Origin: Stachybotrys elegans
Taxonomy: Eukaryota > Ascomycota > Sordariomycetes > Hypocreales > Stachybotryaceae
Length of the DNA: 64,000 nucleotides
NCBI GenBank assembly: GCA_020746835.1
Contig: JAGPNK010000004.1
Location: 558,001-622,000, forward strand
Reading direction: 5' to 3'
Below the pieces are notes generated by a model, which searched no databases, had not been told where the DNA came from, and saw nothing but the letters and a program-made list of their open reading frames with translations. A program made the position numbers and the translations under genes. Positions 46,126-56,715 of the stretch are shown here, one piece after another. Position 1 is the first letter of the stretch. The number at the start of each line of letters is the position of its first letter.

Positions 46126-49100
46126 ATGTCGGATCCCAACGACTACACAGTCGGGTGGATATGCGCAATAGATACCGAATACGTCGCTGCACAGGAGTTC
46201 CTCGACGAGGAACACCCACGCTTGGCTTCACAAGATCCAAATGATAACAACATCTATACGCTCGGCCGGGTTGGACAGCATAATGTCGTCATCGCATGCC
46301 TGCCTCACTGGAACTATGGCCTTGTTAGCGCAGCAAATGTTGCTAGCGACATGCTGCGGACTTTCACAAATGTGAGGTTTGGATTGATGGTCGGTGTCGG
46401 CGGTGGGGTCCCGACGAAGCAAGATATTCGTCTTGGCGATGTTGTGGTTAGTTCGCTTGATTATGCGAACGGCGCCGTATACCAGTACGACTTTGGCCAG
46501 ACTGTTCAGGACAAGGCATTCCGAGCGACTGGCCACTTGGATGCCCCACCGCTATTGCTTCAGGCGGCCGTACAGGACTTGAAAACCACGTACCGAAGGC
46601 ATGGGAATCAGATCGACAAGGCTATCGCGGCTGTTTTGGAGAGGAACCCACGACTAGAAGAAGAGTATCGAAGACCAGACCCCATCACCGACAGACTCTA
46701 CAAAAATACATTCACTCATGCTGGGCCGTCTCATCAGAGTTGTACTTCAGTCTGTGGTGATGACGAGTCAACCCTCATCATTCGGGATGCACGGCAAAAG
46801 TACGACGATAATCCCAAAGTGCATTACGGACTCATCGCTTCATCAAACCAACTCATGAAGGATGCTCTTGTACGAGACCGCTTAGCTGAAGAGAAGGGCG
46901 TGTTATGTTTTGAGATGGAGGCCGCAGGGCTTATGAACCATTTCAAATGTCTTGTCATCCGAGGTATATGCGACTACTCGGACTCGCACAAGAACGAGGC
47001 CTGGAAGGGGTATGCGGCGATGGCGGCAGCTGCGTATGCGAAAGACCTTCTTGGTCGAATAGCTCCCAGTAGGGTTGAGGCCGAGGAGAAGATCCGTGTT
47101 CTATCACGTAATCCCATCGTTTCGATTCATCCTGTTAACACATGCTAATCCCATGTACAGGTATCTATGAAGTTGTAGAAAAAGCCCAAGACATTGCAAA
47201 GCAGGGGCTCCAAACTCAGATAGATTTCGCCAGGGAGAGGATGTCCGAAAAAGAAAACATGTGTCTCCAGCTATTCTTCCTCACAACTGACGGCAAGGAC
47301 GCCACATATGAGTCGTATAAGGACCGAGTGGAAGAACGAGTTGACGGCACGTGCATGTGGTTCCTCGAGCACGAGAACTTCCAGAAGTGGTTGAAACAGG
47401 AGTCCGGCCCCCTGCTAGTCTCGGCGGATCCTGGCTGTGGGAAGTCGGTGTTGGCCAAGTACCTGATCGACCATTACCTACCGCGGTCGGCGACCATCTG
47501 CTACTACTTCTTCAAAGACCAAGACCAGAACACCGTCCGGCAAGCGCTTTGCGCACTGCTCCACCAACTCCTCACTAAGAAACCGTCTCTGATTGAGCAT
47601 GCCATATCACAGTACGATAAGAAGGGCAAAGGCTTGATCAACTCTACAAAATCACTCTGGGAGGTGCTACAGATTGCTGTAAAAGATCCCCAGGCAGGGC
47701 CTATAATCATTGTCCTCGATGCCCTGGACGAATGCGCCCAATCAGAGTTTGAGGACCTGATACGGAATATAGAGCGCCAATTCCCCAGCGACCATTTCGA
47801 CCATGGCAAGTTGAAGTATATTCTAACGTGCCGCCCGTATGACCAGATCGTGTCCGAGTTCAGCAACTTGTTGCACAGTTTCCCGAATATCCGTATACCA
47901 GGAGAGGAAGAGTCAGAAACGATCAGTCAGGAGGTGAATCACGTCATTACATGCCGGATTAATCAGCTTTCCACGACGAAGCGCCTCAATTCTGATATCA
48001 AGAGCCACCTAGAAAAACGTCTACAGGAAACCAGCCACCGCACCTATCTCTGGGTACACCTTGTGTTTGACTACTTGGAGGGGGTAGACTTTAAAAAGAC
48101 ATTAAAGGGGCTGGAGTCTACCATGACAACACTTCCCAAGAGTGTCAATGAGGCATATGAGAAAATTCTTAACAAATCCAACGATAAGGAACGTCGAATG
48201 GTCCGGAAAGTCTTGAGTGTTATTTTGGCCGCGAGTCGGCCGCTGACACTCTCAGAAATGAACGTTGCTGTGAACATAGAAGACACGTCAGAATCTTTTC
48301 GCGACCTCGACTTGGAGGATGAAGAGGACTTCGAGAGGCGTCTCAGATCTTGGTGTGGATTGTTCGTCTTGATACATCATCGCAGGGTTTATTTCCTCCA
48401 TCAAACAGCTCGTGAGTTTCTCCTTGCGGATTTGGCATCGCCCACAACTGTTTCGCCAGAGCTGCACTGGCATCACTCCATCACTGCCCAAGACGCACAC
48501 GCCGTTCTCGCGGAGCTCTGCGTGCGCTATCTGAACTTCTTCAACTCCGACACCACCCTGCCCACAGATGCGAATGGGGCAGCCGGCCACCCTGTCGATG
48601 GCCACGCCTTCCTAGATTACTCCGCCAAGAATTGGGGTGCTCACTTCCGCGAGGCCAGTATCATCGATGACGCGGCCATTGTACCTCCCACTACGAAAAT
48701 CTGCAATCCGGATTCAAAGAGCTATTCAACTTGGTTTACGATCTACTGGGAAATGACACACACCAAGTGTTTTACGGATCTTATGGTAGCATCGCATTTT
48801 GGTCTCAACGCCGTAGTCAAGCAGCTGCTCGAGAACGGCGCCGAGCTCGAGGCGAAAGATGAAACTGGTCGGACGCCGCTCGTAGAGGCAATTGAAGGAC
48901 AGCACGTAGCGATTGTGAAGCGGTTGCTTGAGACGGGCGCTAAGGTGGACTACCATTATCAGCGAGTGAGTGAATCCGACCAACACAGAATGGGTGACAA
49001 TGAAGATGATGGCTGACATTGGGATGCCTGGCTGGTGTAGTATGTAAGTGAATCCGACCGACGCAGAACGGATGACAACGAAGATGGTGGCTGACATTAG

Positions 49101-50688
49101 GATGCTTGGGCTGGTATAGGAAGTAAGTGAATCCAAGCAACGCAGAATGGATAACAACGAAGATGATGGCTGACATTGGGATGCTTGACTGATGTAGCGA
49201 GTAAGTGAATCCAAGCAACGCAGAGTGGATAACCACGAAGATGATGGCTGACATTAGGATGCTTGGGCTGGTGTAGTGGGTAAGTGAATCCGACCAACAC
49301 AGAATGGGTGACAATGAAGATGATAGCTGACATTGGGATGCCTGGCTGGTGTAGCGAGTAAGTGAATCCGACCGACGCAGAATGGGTGACAACAAAGATG
49401 ATAGCTGACATTAGGATGCTTGGCTGGTATAGCCTGTAAGTGAACCTGACCGACGCAGAACGGATGATGATAAAGGTGATGGCTGACATTAGAATGCTTG
49501 GGCTGGTATAGCCTGTAAGTGAACCTGACCGACGCAGAATTGGTGACAATGAAGATGATAGCTGACATTGGGATGCTTGGCTGGTGTAGGAAGTAAGTGA
49601 ATCCGACCGACGCAGAATGGATGACAACGAAGATGATAGCTGACATTGGGATGCATGGCTGGTGTAGGAAGTAAGTGAATCCGACCGACGCAGAATGGAT
49701 GACAACGAAGATGATAGCTGACATTAGGATGCTTGACTGATGTAGCGAGTAAGTGAATCCGACCGACGCAGAATGGGTGACAACAAAGATGATAGCTGAC
49801 ATTAGGATGCTTGGCTGGTATAGCCTGTAAGTGAACCTGACCGACGCAGAATGGATGACAACAAAGATGATAGCTGACATTAGGATGCTTGGCTGGTGTA
49901 GTTTGTAAGTGAATCCGACTGACGCAGAATGGATGATGATAAAGGTGATGGCTGACATTAGGATGCTTGGCTGGTGTAGTATGTAAGTGAATCCGACCGA
50001 CGCAGAACGGATGACAACGAAGATGGTGGCTGACATTAGGATGCTTGGGCTGGTATAGGAAGTAAGTGAATCCAAGCAACGCAGAATGGATAACAACGAA
50101 GATGATAGCTGACATTGGGATGCTTGGGCTGGTATAGTCTGTAAGTGAATCCGACCGACGCAGAATGGGTGACAACGAAGATGATGGCTGACATTAGGAT
50201 GCTTGGCTGATGTAGCGAGTAAGTGAATCCGACTGACGCAGAACGGATGATGATAAAGGTGATGGCTGACATTGGGATGCTTGGCTGGTGTAGTTTGTAA
50301 GTGAATCCGACTGACGCAGAACGGATGATGATAAAGGTGATGGCTGACATTAGGATGCTTGGCTGGTGTAGTATGTAAGTGAAAGCTGCTACAGAAGATT
50401 TTAACTCGTCATTAATGGAATATTCAGACCCCTTTATCACGAGCCGCGGAGAAGGGAGATGAAAAGATTGTTGAGCTTCTGCTTAAACACAATGCTCAAC
50501 CATACTTGAAAGACAAATCTGGCCTAACTCCGCTAGCACGGGCCAAAAGGCAGGGGAATGTGGCGGTTGCAAACCGCTTGGAGAAAGAACTGACGGTCAC
50601 AAGCCGCCTGAAGAAGGTTCTCTACGAGATGATCGCTCTTGCAGCGCACGCGCGGCTACAGAGAGTACACAGGGCTCGCAAAGTTTGA
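46126..50688 (+). CDS. NLR-type receptor: PNP-NACHT-ankyrin with a tandem intron/microexon array
   Basis: Exon 1 (46126-47095) encodes a nucleoside-phosphorylase-like domain (GWICAIDTEY at the start, GVGGGVP, CFEMEAAGL, IRGICDYSD), which in fungal NLRs acts as the N-terminal effector. A 65-bp intron leads to exon 2 (47161-48965): NACHT domain with Walker A DPGCGKSVLA (about residue 412) and Walker B IIIVLDALDEC (about 505), winged-helix region, and ankyrin repeats from about residue 862 (FGLNAVVKQLLENG, TGRTPLVEAI). The coding sequence resumes at 50428 with TPLSRAAEKGDEKIVELLL and one more repeat, ending at 50688. Between them lie 18 intron units with 3-bp spacers and one final 53-bp intron. 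The product is 1011 aa if all spacers are skipped, 1029 aa if all are kept. Fungal NLRs govern non-self recognition and heterokaryon incompatibility. Confidence 0.88.
48966..50427 (+). repeat. Array of 18 tandem introns separated by single-codon microexons, plus a final 53-bp intron
   Basis: Unit starts (donor G): 48966, 49044, 49123, 49201, 49280, 49358, 49436, 49515, 49593, 49671, 49749, 49827, 49905, 49983, 50062, 50141, 50219, 50297; final intron 50375-50427. Each unit body is 75 or 76 bp, begins GTAAGTGAA (GTGAGTGAA in the first), contains GCTGACATT as branch site about 24 nt before the end, and finishes in TAG. Exactly three bases follow before the next donor. In order these codons encode Y,E,R,W,R,P,P,E,E,R,P,F,Y,E,S,R,F,Y. 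All are phase 0, as is the junction at 48965/50428. Retention of any unit meets a stop (the TGA of GCTGAC). The alternative is one 1462-bp intron holding a minisatellite. Confidence 0.8.
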
Positions 50689-51504
50689 GCATAAATACCC
50701 CATGTGTTTATGCATTTATGCGATGCCGCAGATGCGTCTCACGACAATGGTAGCTCAACTCGGATATAAATAAGTGTCATTTAGGATTTGAATCGATTGA
50801 GCAGTCTGAGTGGCGAATTGGAGAATACCTCGGGAACCTCTAACAGAATCGCGCACCAGTGAGTCTACAACGCGATACTTTGGTCTTATGGTCGGCGGCA
50901 CCTCTGCCGGGCTGTCTCAAGCGTTCCTTACGAGGATGATGGAGGGGAATCAACATCTTTTCCCAGTGACTACTTATCTATGACTCCCTCCAAACCTGAT
51001 CTCGAAATCGCGGATCAGTTCAGGGGCATCGATCTCATGCTGGGGCAAAACATGAGTTGGTACATGATATCCCAGTGCCTTGAACCAGGAAGTAGCACAG
51101 ACCATTGAGTAAGGCGACAGCTCGAGCTGCAAGATCCCAGACATCTTTCTCTACACCCAAGGTATGCCTGTGGTTGTCAATAAAATATATACACTGGCTT
51201 GAAGGTTGTCAATGAGACCGAGTTTACTACAGCGGACGTTATTCCCGATCCAGAGTTCCCAGGCTATCATCTGGCAGATGACATCACAATCCATTTGGCC
51301 CACCGCTGCGTAAGCGCTTGATGGAATAACGAGATGATAGACCGCGATAGTGGCAGTCGCTTGTGACTGTAGCTGGTCAATACGGCGAGCCTCTCCTGAT
51401 GTTCGAGCATGCTAGCGAATACAAGGTGGATGGCATCATTCTACAAATGCTCTCTTGGACAGTTATATAATAATAACCCGGTGCTACAATCTAACACTAT
51501 CTAT
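50689..51504. other. Intergenic between NLR and captain; possible decayed gene
   Basis: Near 50877 a short frame reads YFGLMVGGTSAGLSQAF, faintly like the GxSxG region of patatin-type lipases, which are known Starship cargo, but it stops soon after and no catalytic partner is visible. Otherwise nothing recognised. Confidence 0.3.
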
Positions 51505-54183
51505 CTAGTAGAGCTTACTCGTAATCATTCGTCGGCTTCTTGCTTTCCTCTCCCTCCTCTGTTTGATTTGCTCCGACGACCGCAGAGTTACACCATGGAC
51601 CCTGTACACATGGGACCGGAACTCATCAAGAGATTCCAGTTTGAGATTCCGACACTTGGGATGCTCACATCGGATCTTTTTACCGCTCTGCTCAGCCTGC
51701 TCGCGCCCCACCAGATGCTGCCTGTCGAAGTGGTCGTTCATGACGGTAGGCCGGCAATATATAAAGGTACGCTCCTGTGAAGAAAGCCGTTCGTCGCCAA
51801 TACAGTCTGGGCATTGTGCCCCATGCATAAGAAGAGGGAAGGGATCAGGGTCGAGACTCTTGTCCGGCTCTGCTGGCTCGGTCTTGATCGGTGCGCTAGC
51901 CGTGACTTTGCGTTGAATCCGATCGCGCTTTGCCGTCTCTCTCATGTCACAGAGCGCGACCATCAGGTCGATAACCTGGATCCTCCGTTGCAGGATGGCG
52001 TCCTCAGTAAGATCGTCAGGTTGGTGGCAAACGATCTCCGCCAACTGTGCTCGCTCCGGGATGGAGACATTGATAGTAGGCTCGATGTACTCCTCCTCTT
52101 CCTCGCCGCGCGCCTGTCTTTCAATATCCCAGGTGGGACGGTTATAGAAGTAATGCTCGCGGTATTCCTTGACCACCTGCCGGCTGCGCTGGGCGCGTTT
52201 AGTGCGAATCTCATTGGTAAGCTTCCGGATCCTTTCCTCTGCCTCGTGCCCCTCGATTCGATAGCGGCCCTGCTTTAGCCGGGCTCGCTCCTGCTCAAGC
52301 TCGACAATCTCAGGGTCCGGCGCGAGATTAGCCCACACCTCCTCAGGTACCATGTCCGCTGTCGCCCGAGGATCGCGTGTGAGACTGACATGTGCAAAGA
52401 GTCGGAAAAGCTGACTTTCCTTCTCTGCTTCTAGGAAAGCATTCTGCATATCGAAATTGGCAATCTCGTTCAGGTATGCGTGATGAAATGTAGCAAACTG
52501 AGGGTCGTGGCGCATCATTTGGTCACGCACGGGGTCCGGTGCGTCTCCTAAACCAGGGCAGGTCAGCATGCCATTGCAAACTACGAAAGTCGGCCTCCTG
52601 TCTGGACGTGGGAAGGCTGGGCGCGGTACATACCGTTCGCGGCATTTGAGGCGCCACGTCTAGCGAATCTAGGAGTCCATTTCTTTTCGTGTCCTGAATC
52701 AAGACTTTGCTGACCCATATCATCTCTGAGCTTAGAGTAAAGCATAGCCTCAACGCCCGAAAGCGTTGTCCCTCGATATCGACGGAAAACAGGGGTTTTT
52801 AGCATAGACTTCTTCCATCGAAGCGGAATGCATTGCTGGAAGCGTGGCGGTTGTATACTGAATATTGCTGATGCATCTATCAAGCTCGGCGCATCGAATG
52901 CTTTGTCGTGTAGAGCGAGCGAGAGCATTGTCGAGAGGGCGCAGAATATAATTCTCCTTGTCGGAGAGAAAAAGAAAATCGTCCTGTTTGGATAGAGGTT
53001 AGTTAGAGGCTTCAACTCCAACTTCAAGCGAGAGTAACATACGGCTTGGGCTTGTTGTCTGCTCCCTTGTGATGGATGAACTTGATGGCCATCGCTGGGA
53101 CGCAACGCCCAGTGACGGGGTGCCGCACAATCATCATCAGTATATCCTCGTAACAGAGAGCCTTTGGTCGCCCACGCCCTACGGTCTCCTGAGAAAGGAG
53201 GCCTTCAAGCAGTTGAGAGTCTTTGTCAAGAGCTACCTCTTGGTTCTCGCCTTTATCTTCACCATCGTCTGAAGCGGCTGAGGGGGCCTCAACCACCTTT
53301 CGACCGAAAAGATGTTCGGTCGATCCGTCTTTCGGCTTCTTCCGTTCGCCGTCCACAAGCTCAGCTGGTCGTGCTCCAGTATAACAAAGAAGTTGATAGC
53401 AGCAGTTCAGCTGTATGCGGTGTCGCTCGCCGGGGAAGACTATAGTATCGTATGCGAGATTGAAGGTCAAGATAACAAGCAAATTATCCACGTTCAGTAC
53501 CGGCTTTCCGTCGGTGTTTGGAGGGCGATGACCGAAACGAGGGAGAAGAACACATCGGTAATACTATATCACGTCAATCACTTGCATTTGAAACAGCCTG
53601 TAAGCCATGTATAGGACTCGAAGTGTCTACAAACCTTGTATACCTCTTTAGTATCATTCCGATCCATGTACTGACCAGTCACGGTAGTATACAGCTGCTG
53701 GAACTGCCGAATGTACTCTTCACAAGTGGCCCATGATTTAATCTTCGAATTTTCGCAAATGTAAAGGATAAAGTCCTGTGTCGTCTCCCGCTTCAAGCTC
53801 TTGATGGTCAACTTCCAATCACCAACCTGCAGGTCCTCGCAATATCTACCGAGTTATCAGAATAGGTCAGCACTCTGCACCTCGGGAAAGAGCCGAATTG
53901 CTTTGCATAGTCCCCGACGCATATGCACTCACCGCTGCCATTTCCTAAAGATCCCGCTGACATTGATCTCCGTTTCCTGGGAGTATTTCGACTTAAAGAA
54001 GCTAACCTTGCTCAACTGTGCACGATGAGAGGCATGTTGTTCAACCGAGAGCGTTGGTTTCTGCTTGGCAGCTCGATTCTCTGCTTCTCGTGCTGCAAAG
54101 CGTTGAAGGAAGGCGGTGTGGCTTTCCTGGATGAGGGTGGCGGTCGCTCGTTGGGTGCGCGAGGAAACGATGGCGTGGGACAT
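51505..54183 (-). CDS. Starship captain: DUF3435 tyrosine recombinase (802 aa)
   Basis: Five exons: 53933-54183, 53635-53845, 53043-53563, 52634-52983 and 51505-52580. The introns (87, 71, 59, 59-type and 53 bp) all have GT/AG ends, and the total is exactly 803 codons. The N-terminal helical part is followed by the DUF3435 core: CYTGARPAELVDGE with box-I Arg near 219, RPKALCYEDI, HHKGADNKPKPTIFFF, PVFRRYRG, FARRGASNAAN (Arg near 437), RHDP (His near 469) and FHHAYLNEI with the probable nucleophile Tyr near 480. The C-terminus has a coiled-coil region and a C2H2-like zinc finger (CEHPKCRN...HVYRVH). Captains are known to cut and join Starship DNA. It lies about 400 bp inside the right edge and reads inward. 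No break is visible, so it may be active. Confidence 0.88.
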
Positions 54184-54551
54184 CGTCTAGCGTGGGTATT
54201 TGAAGCCACGAATGGTCAGTTGGAAATAGAGAGAGGAGCTAAAGGGCACACGGAATGGAGGCCAGTTCGGCCTTTTAAGGGTGGAGGCCATGCCGAGTAG
54301 CCAACCCTCAACAGCCACTTTTGATGTTGAATAAACGCAAAGCAGAAGATGGAAGACAAGAAAAGGAACCAGGGGGACGAAAACTGGTCCCTGGAAATAT
54401 GGGTCTCATGCACGCTGTGCCCCTCCATGGAGCACGTGCCCAGGCGGCTGGGAGAAGTATATAGTACTTGCCCCGCGACCTCTCCCGCTGGATTTCCCCC
54501 ACTGCTTGAGCCTGCTAAAATGGCGGCACTTTCCGCCAGATTTGGCAGGCT
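54184..54551. promoter_or_regulatory. Captain promoter and subterminal region
   Basis: Between the captain start and the right inverted repeat. It contains GCCATTTTAGCAGG/CCTGCCAAATCTGGCGG-like short repeats next to the terminus (about 54510-54550), which could be subterminal binding sites. No gene seen. Confidence 0.45.
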
Positions 54552-54566
54552 CAGCAGCGCTTCCGC
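54552..54566 (-). repeat. Right terminal inverted repeat of the Starship (5' end)
   Basis: CAGCAGCGCTTCCGC, the exact reverse complement of 19947-19961. Just outside, the minus strand reads TTACATATTAAA, fitting TTAC(N7)A. Confidence 0.75.
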
Positions 54567-54591
54567 TATTTAATATGTAAAAGTAATAATT

Positions 54592-56150
54592 CTAGACTAA
54601 ATAGTAATAATTATTATATTTACTAGATTTTATTTAATAAATATATTTAAAACTTAAAAATTAAATAAAGTACTAGTTACTATACTTTTTTATTATTAAT
54701 ATTTAGATTTTATATTATTAGTTTTACTTTATATTTATTTATTTTATATTAAAAAGCTAGGTTCTTTTATAAAAAAAAATATAAAGATAATTAGTAAAAG
54801 AAAGAGTATTTAAATAAATATATAGTACTATAGAATATTATAATATATAAATAAGTATTAAAAAAATAATAAAAAATAATTAATAATAATATTAATATTA
54901 AAATACTTTAAAAATAACTAATATAATATTTTTTATATTAATTATAATATTTTTATTAATATAATTTATATATTAATATATAAATAACTATTTATAATAA
55001 TCTAGTTATAAGCTATATAATCTTTATTACTAATAGTAAAGTTTCTATATTATTATAATAGTATTAAATTAAATCTTTTATTACTTTAGTTTATATATTC
55101 TAGACTAATAGTTTAAATTTAATAGTTAGTACTAAGTTTTACTTTACTTTACTATTAACTTTAAATATTATAAACTTTTAGTATTAAAATTAAATAAATC
55201 TTAGTATTTTAATATAGTAAATATAATAGTTAGATTATATTTTCTTTTATTAAATATATTTTATTTAATATATTTATATTTTAAAATAATTAATCTTTTT
55301 ATTATATTATAAAGTATTTATAGTCTTTAGTTTTTATATAACTAAAAGGTATTATATTTATTATCTTTAAAGTAATAGTAAATATATTTTATTTCTACTA
55401 TAATCTTTAATTAAAATAAAAGAAAATATAATACTATTTATAAAATAGTTAGTAATATAAATAGTAGTTTATAATTAAACTAAACTAATTAATTTAAAAG
55501 CTAGTATATTATATAATTTTAGAAAAGTTATATAAAAAGAGAAAAAAGTATAGTATTTTTAGATTCCTAAAACCAATCTACTTATATAGATTTAAACAGC
55601 CTGGCTAGAGCTCTTTATAGTAACTTAGGCTAAATTTCCCTATTTTAATAGTATTAGTATTAGAGGCCCTAATAGCTATACTATTAGCTATAGAGTGGCT
55701 ATTTAGTTAAAAGGGGGTGGCCATTTAGTTAGGGGCGTTAGATAACTACTACAAGCCCCACTTTTTGCATTTAGCAGCGCTAGGCACTAAATTAGGCACC
55801 TGAAGCTACTAAAGTTATATACTACTTATGCCTTGCGCTAGCTGGCATAAAAAAAGCCACTGGAAGCCTTAGAAGTATCCCTAAAAGTATTGCTTATATT
55901 TCTATTAAGCTACTAGAGGTATAGACCAAACGCTAAGGATTTGACTAATTAAAATTAAGTGTATTACTGTTAAGAAGACTTAAGCTAAGACCTCTATTAA
56001 GCATTGGTAAGTTATGATATAAGTAAATTTAGAGAGTATCTCTATTGATTTATGCTATATACTAGCTGCTATATACAGCTATCTAGCTATAGCTATATAC
56101 AGCCACTGTGGTACATGGCGAAATGATCTTCTGATCCATTGTACTTTTTG
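54592..56150. repeat. AT-rich RIP-degenerated DNA flanking the Starship
   Basis: The first kilobase is as AT-rich as 13230-19940 and without coding frames; from about 55570 the sequence becomes less extreme and includes a repeated GGCYATTTAGTTA segment (about 55688-55735), likely a different old repeat. No family assigned. Confidence 0.75.
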
Positions 56151-56715
56151 GTTAATAATGGTCTAACCGAACCGAGGATCCAAACACGGCCTTAGTGCCT
56201 TTCCACTCTCTCTACGGATAGCCCGGCACCGGGATTCTAAGAACATCCGACTCCACATGCAATCTGGTCCTCGACAGTAACCGTATCGACAATATCTTGA
56301 ATCTACACGTCCGTACGCGTTGGGTCAGCCAGATGAGAAATGATGGGTTCCGTTGCTTTGCCAGTTTGCGGCAGTGTGCAACATTGACGTGACTTTGCAA
56401 CCATATCCTGGCGCGAAGCCTTTTAGCTAGCCATGGTGCAAGAGACGGTCATGAGCGTGAGGAAATTCTGAGAAAATAAGGTTTGGCTAGAGAGAATCCG
56501 TCAAACTTTACTGCCAATACCAGTTAGGAGATGCCTCAGCACCTTTCCCGCTCAATCCCGTTTGTGCCTAGGGCATTGCTTGTTTCTCGATCCTTTTTCA
56601 TGGCACATTTCCCTTTCTAATATTCTTCAAACATTTCTCTCCACTTCTCTCTCCCGACCTTTATCAGTTCTTGTGCCTTTCTCTCCATGGTAACACCCCT
56701 AGTTCATAATAAGCC
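56151..56715. other. Promoter region of the SAT4-type gene
   Basis: No convincing frame. CT-rich tracts near 56630-56690 precede the ATG. Confidence 0.45.

Larger units (their letters stand above)
19941..54580 (-). mobile_element. Candidate Starship giant mobile element, about 34.6 kb
   Basis: The island carries a DUF3435 captain as the outermost gene at its right edge, transcribed inward. The edges share a perfect 15-bp inverted repeat (GCGGAAGCGCTGCTG at 19947-19961; its complement at 54552-54566). On the minus strand both outer edges carry TTAC followed by seven bases and A (54580 downward; 19944 downward), matching the TTAC(N7)A target reported for several Starship captains. Base composition flips from AT-rich to balanced at both edges. 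Cargo includes an NLR and two Myb/SANT-like genes. The known ferric-reductase, patatin and DUF3723 cargo are not clearly present. Comparison with an empty site would settle the exact ends. Confidence 0.82.

Noticed and set aside
48940..50440. Long minus-strand ORFs of 130-280 codons, with recurring ILMSAIIFVV-like segments
   Set aside because: They arise because most units of the intron array are 78 bp (a multiple of three) and lack stops in antisense. They coincide exactly with the repeat and end where it ends.
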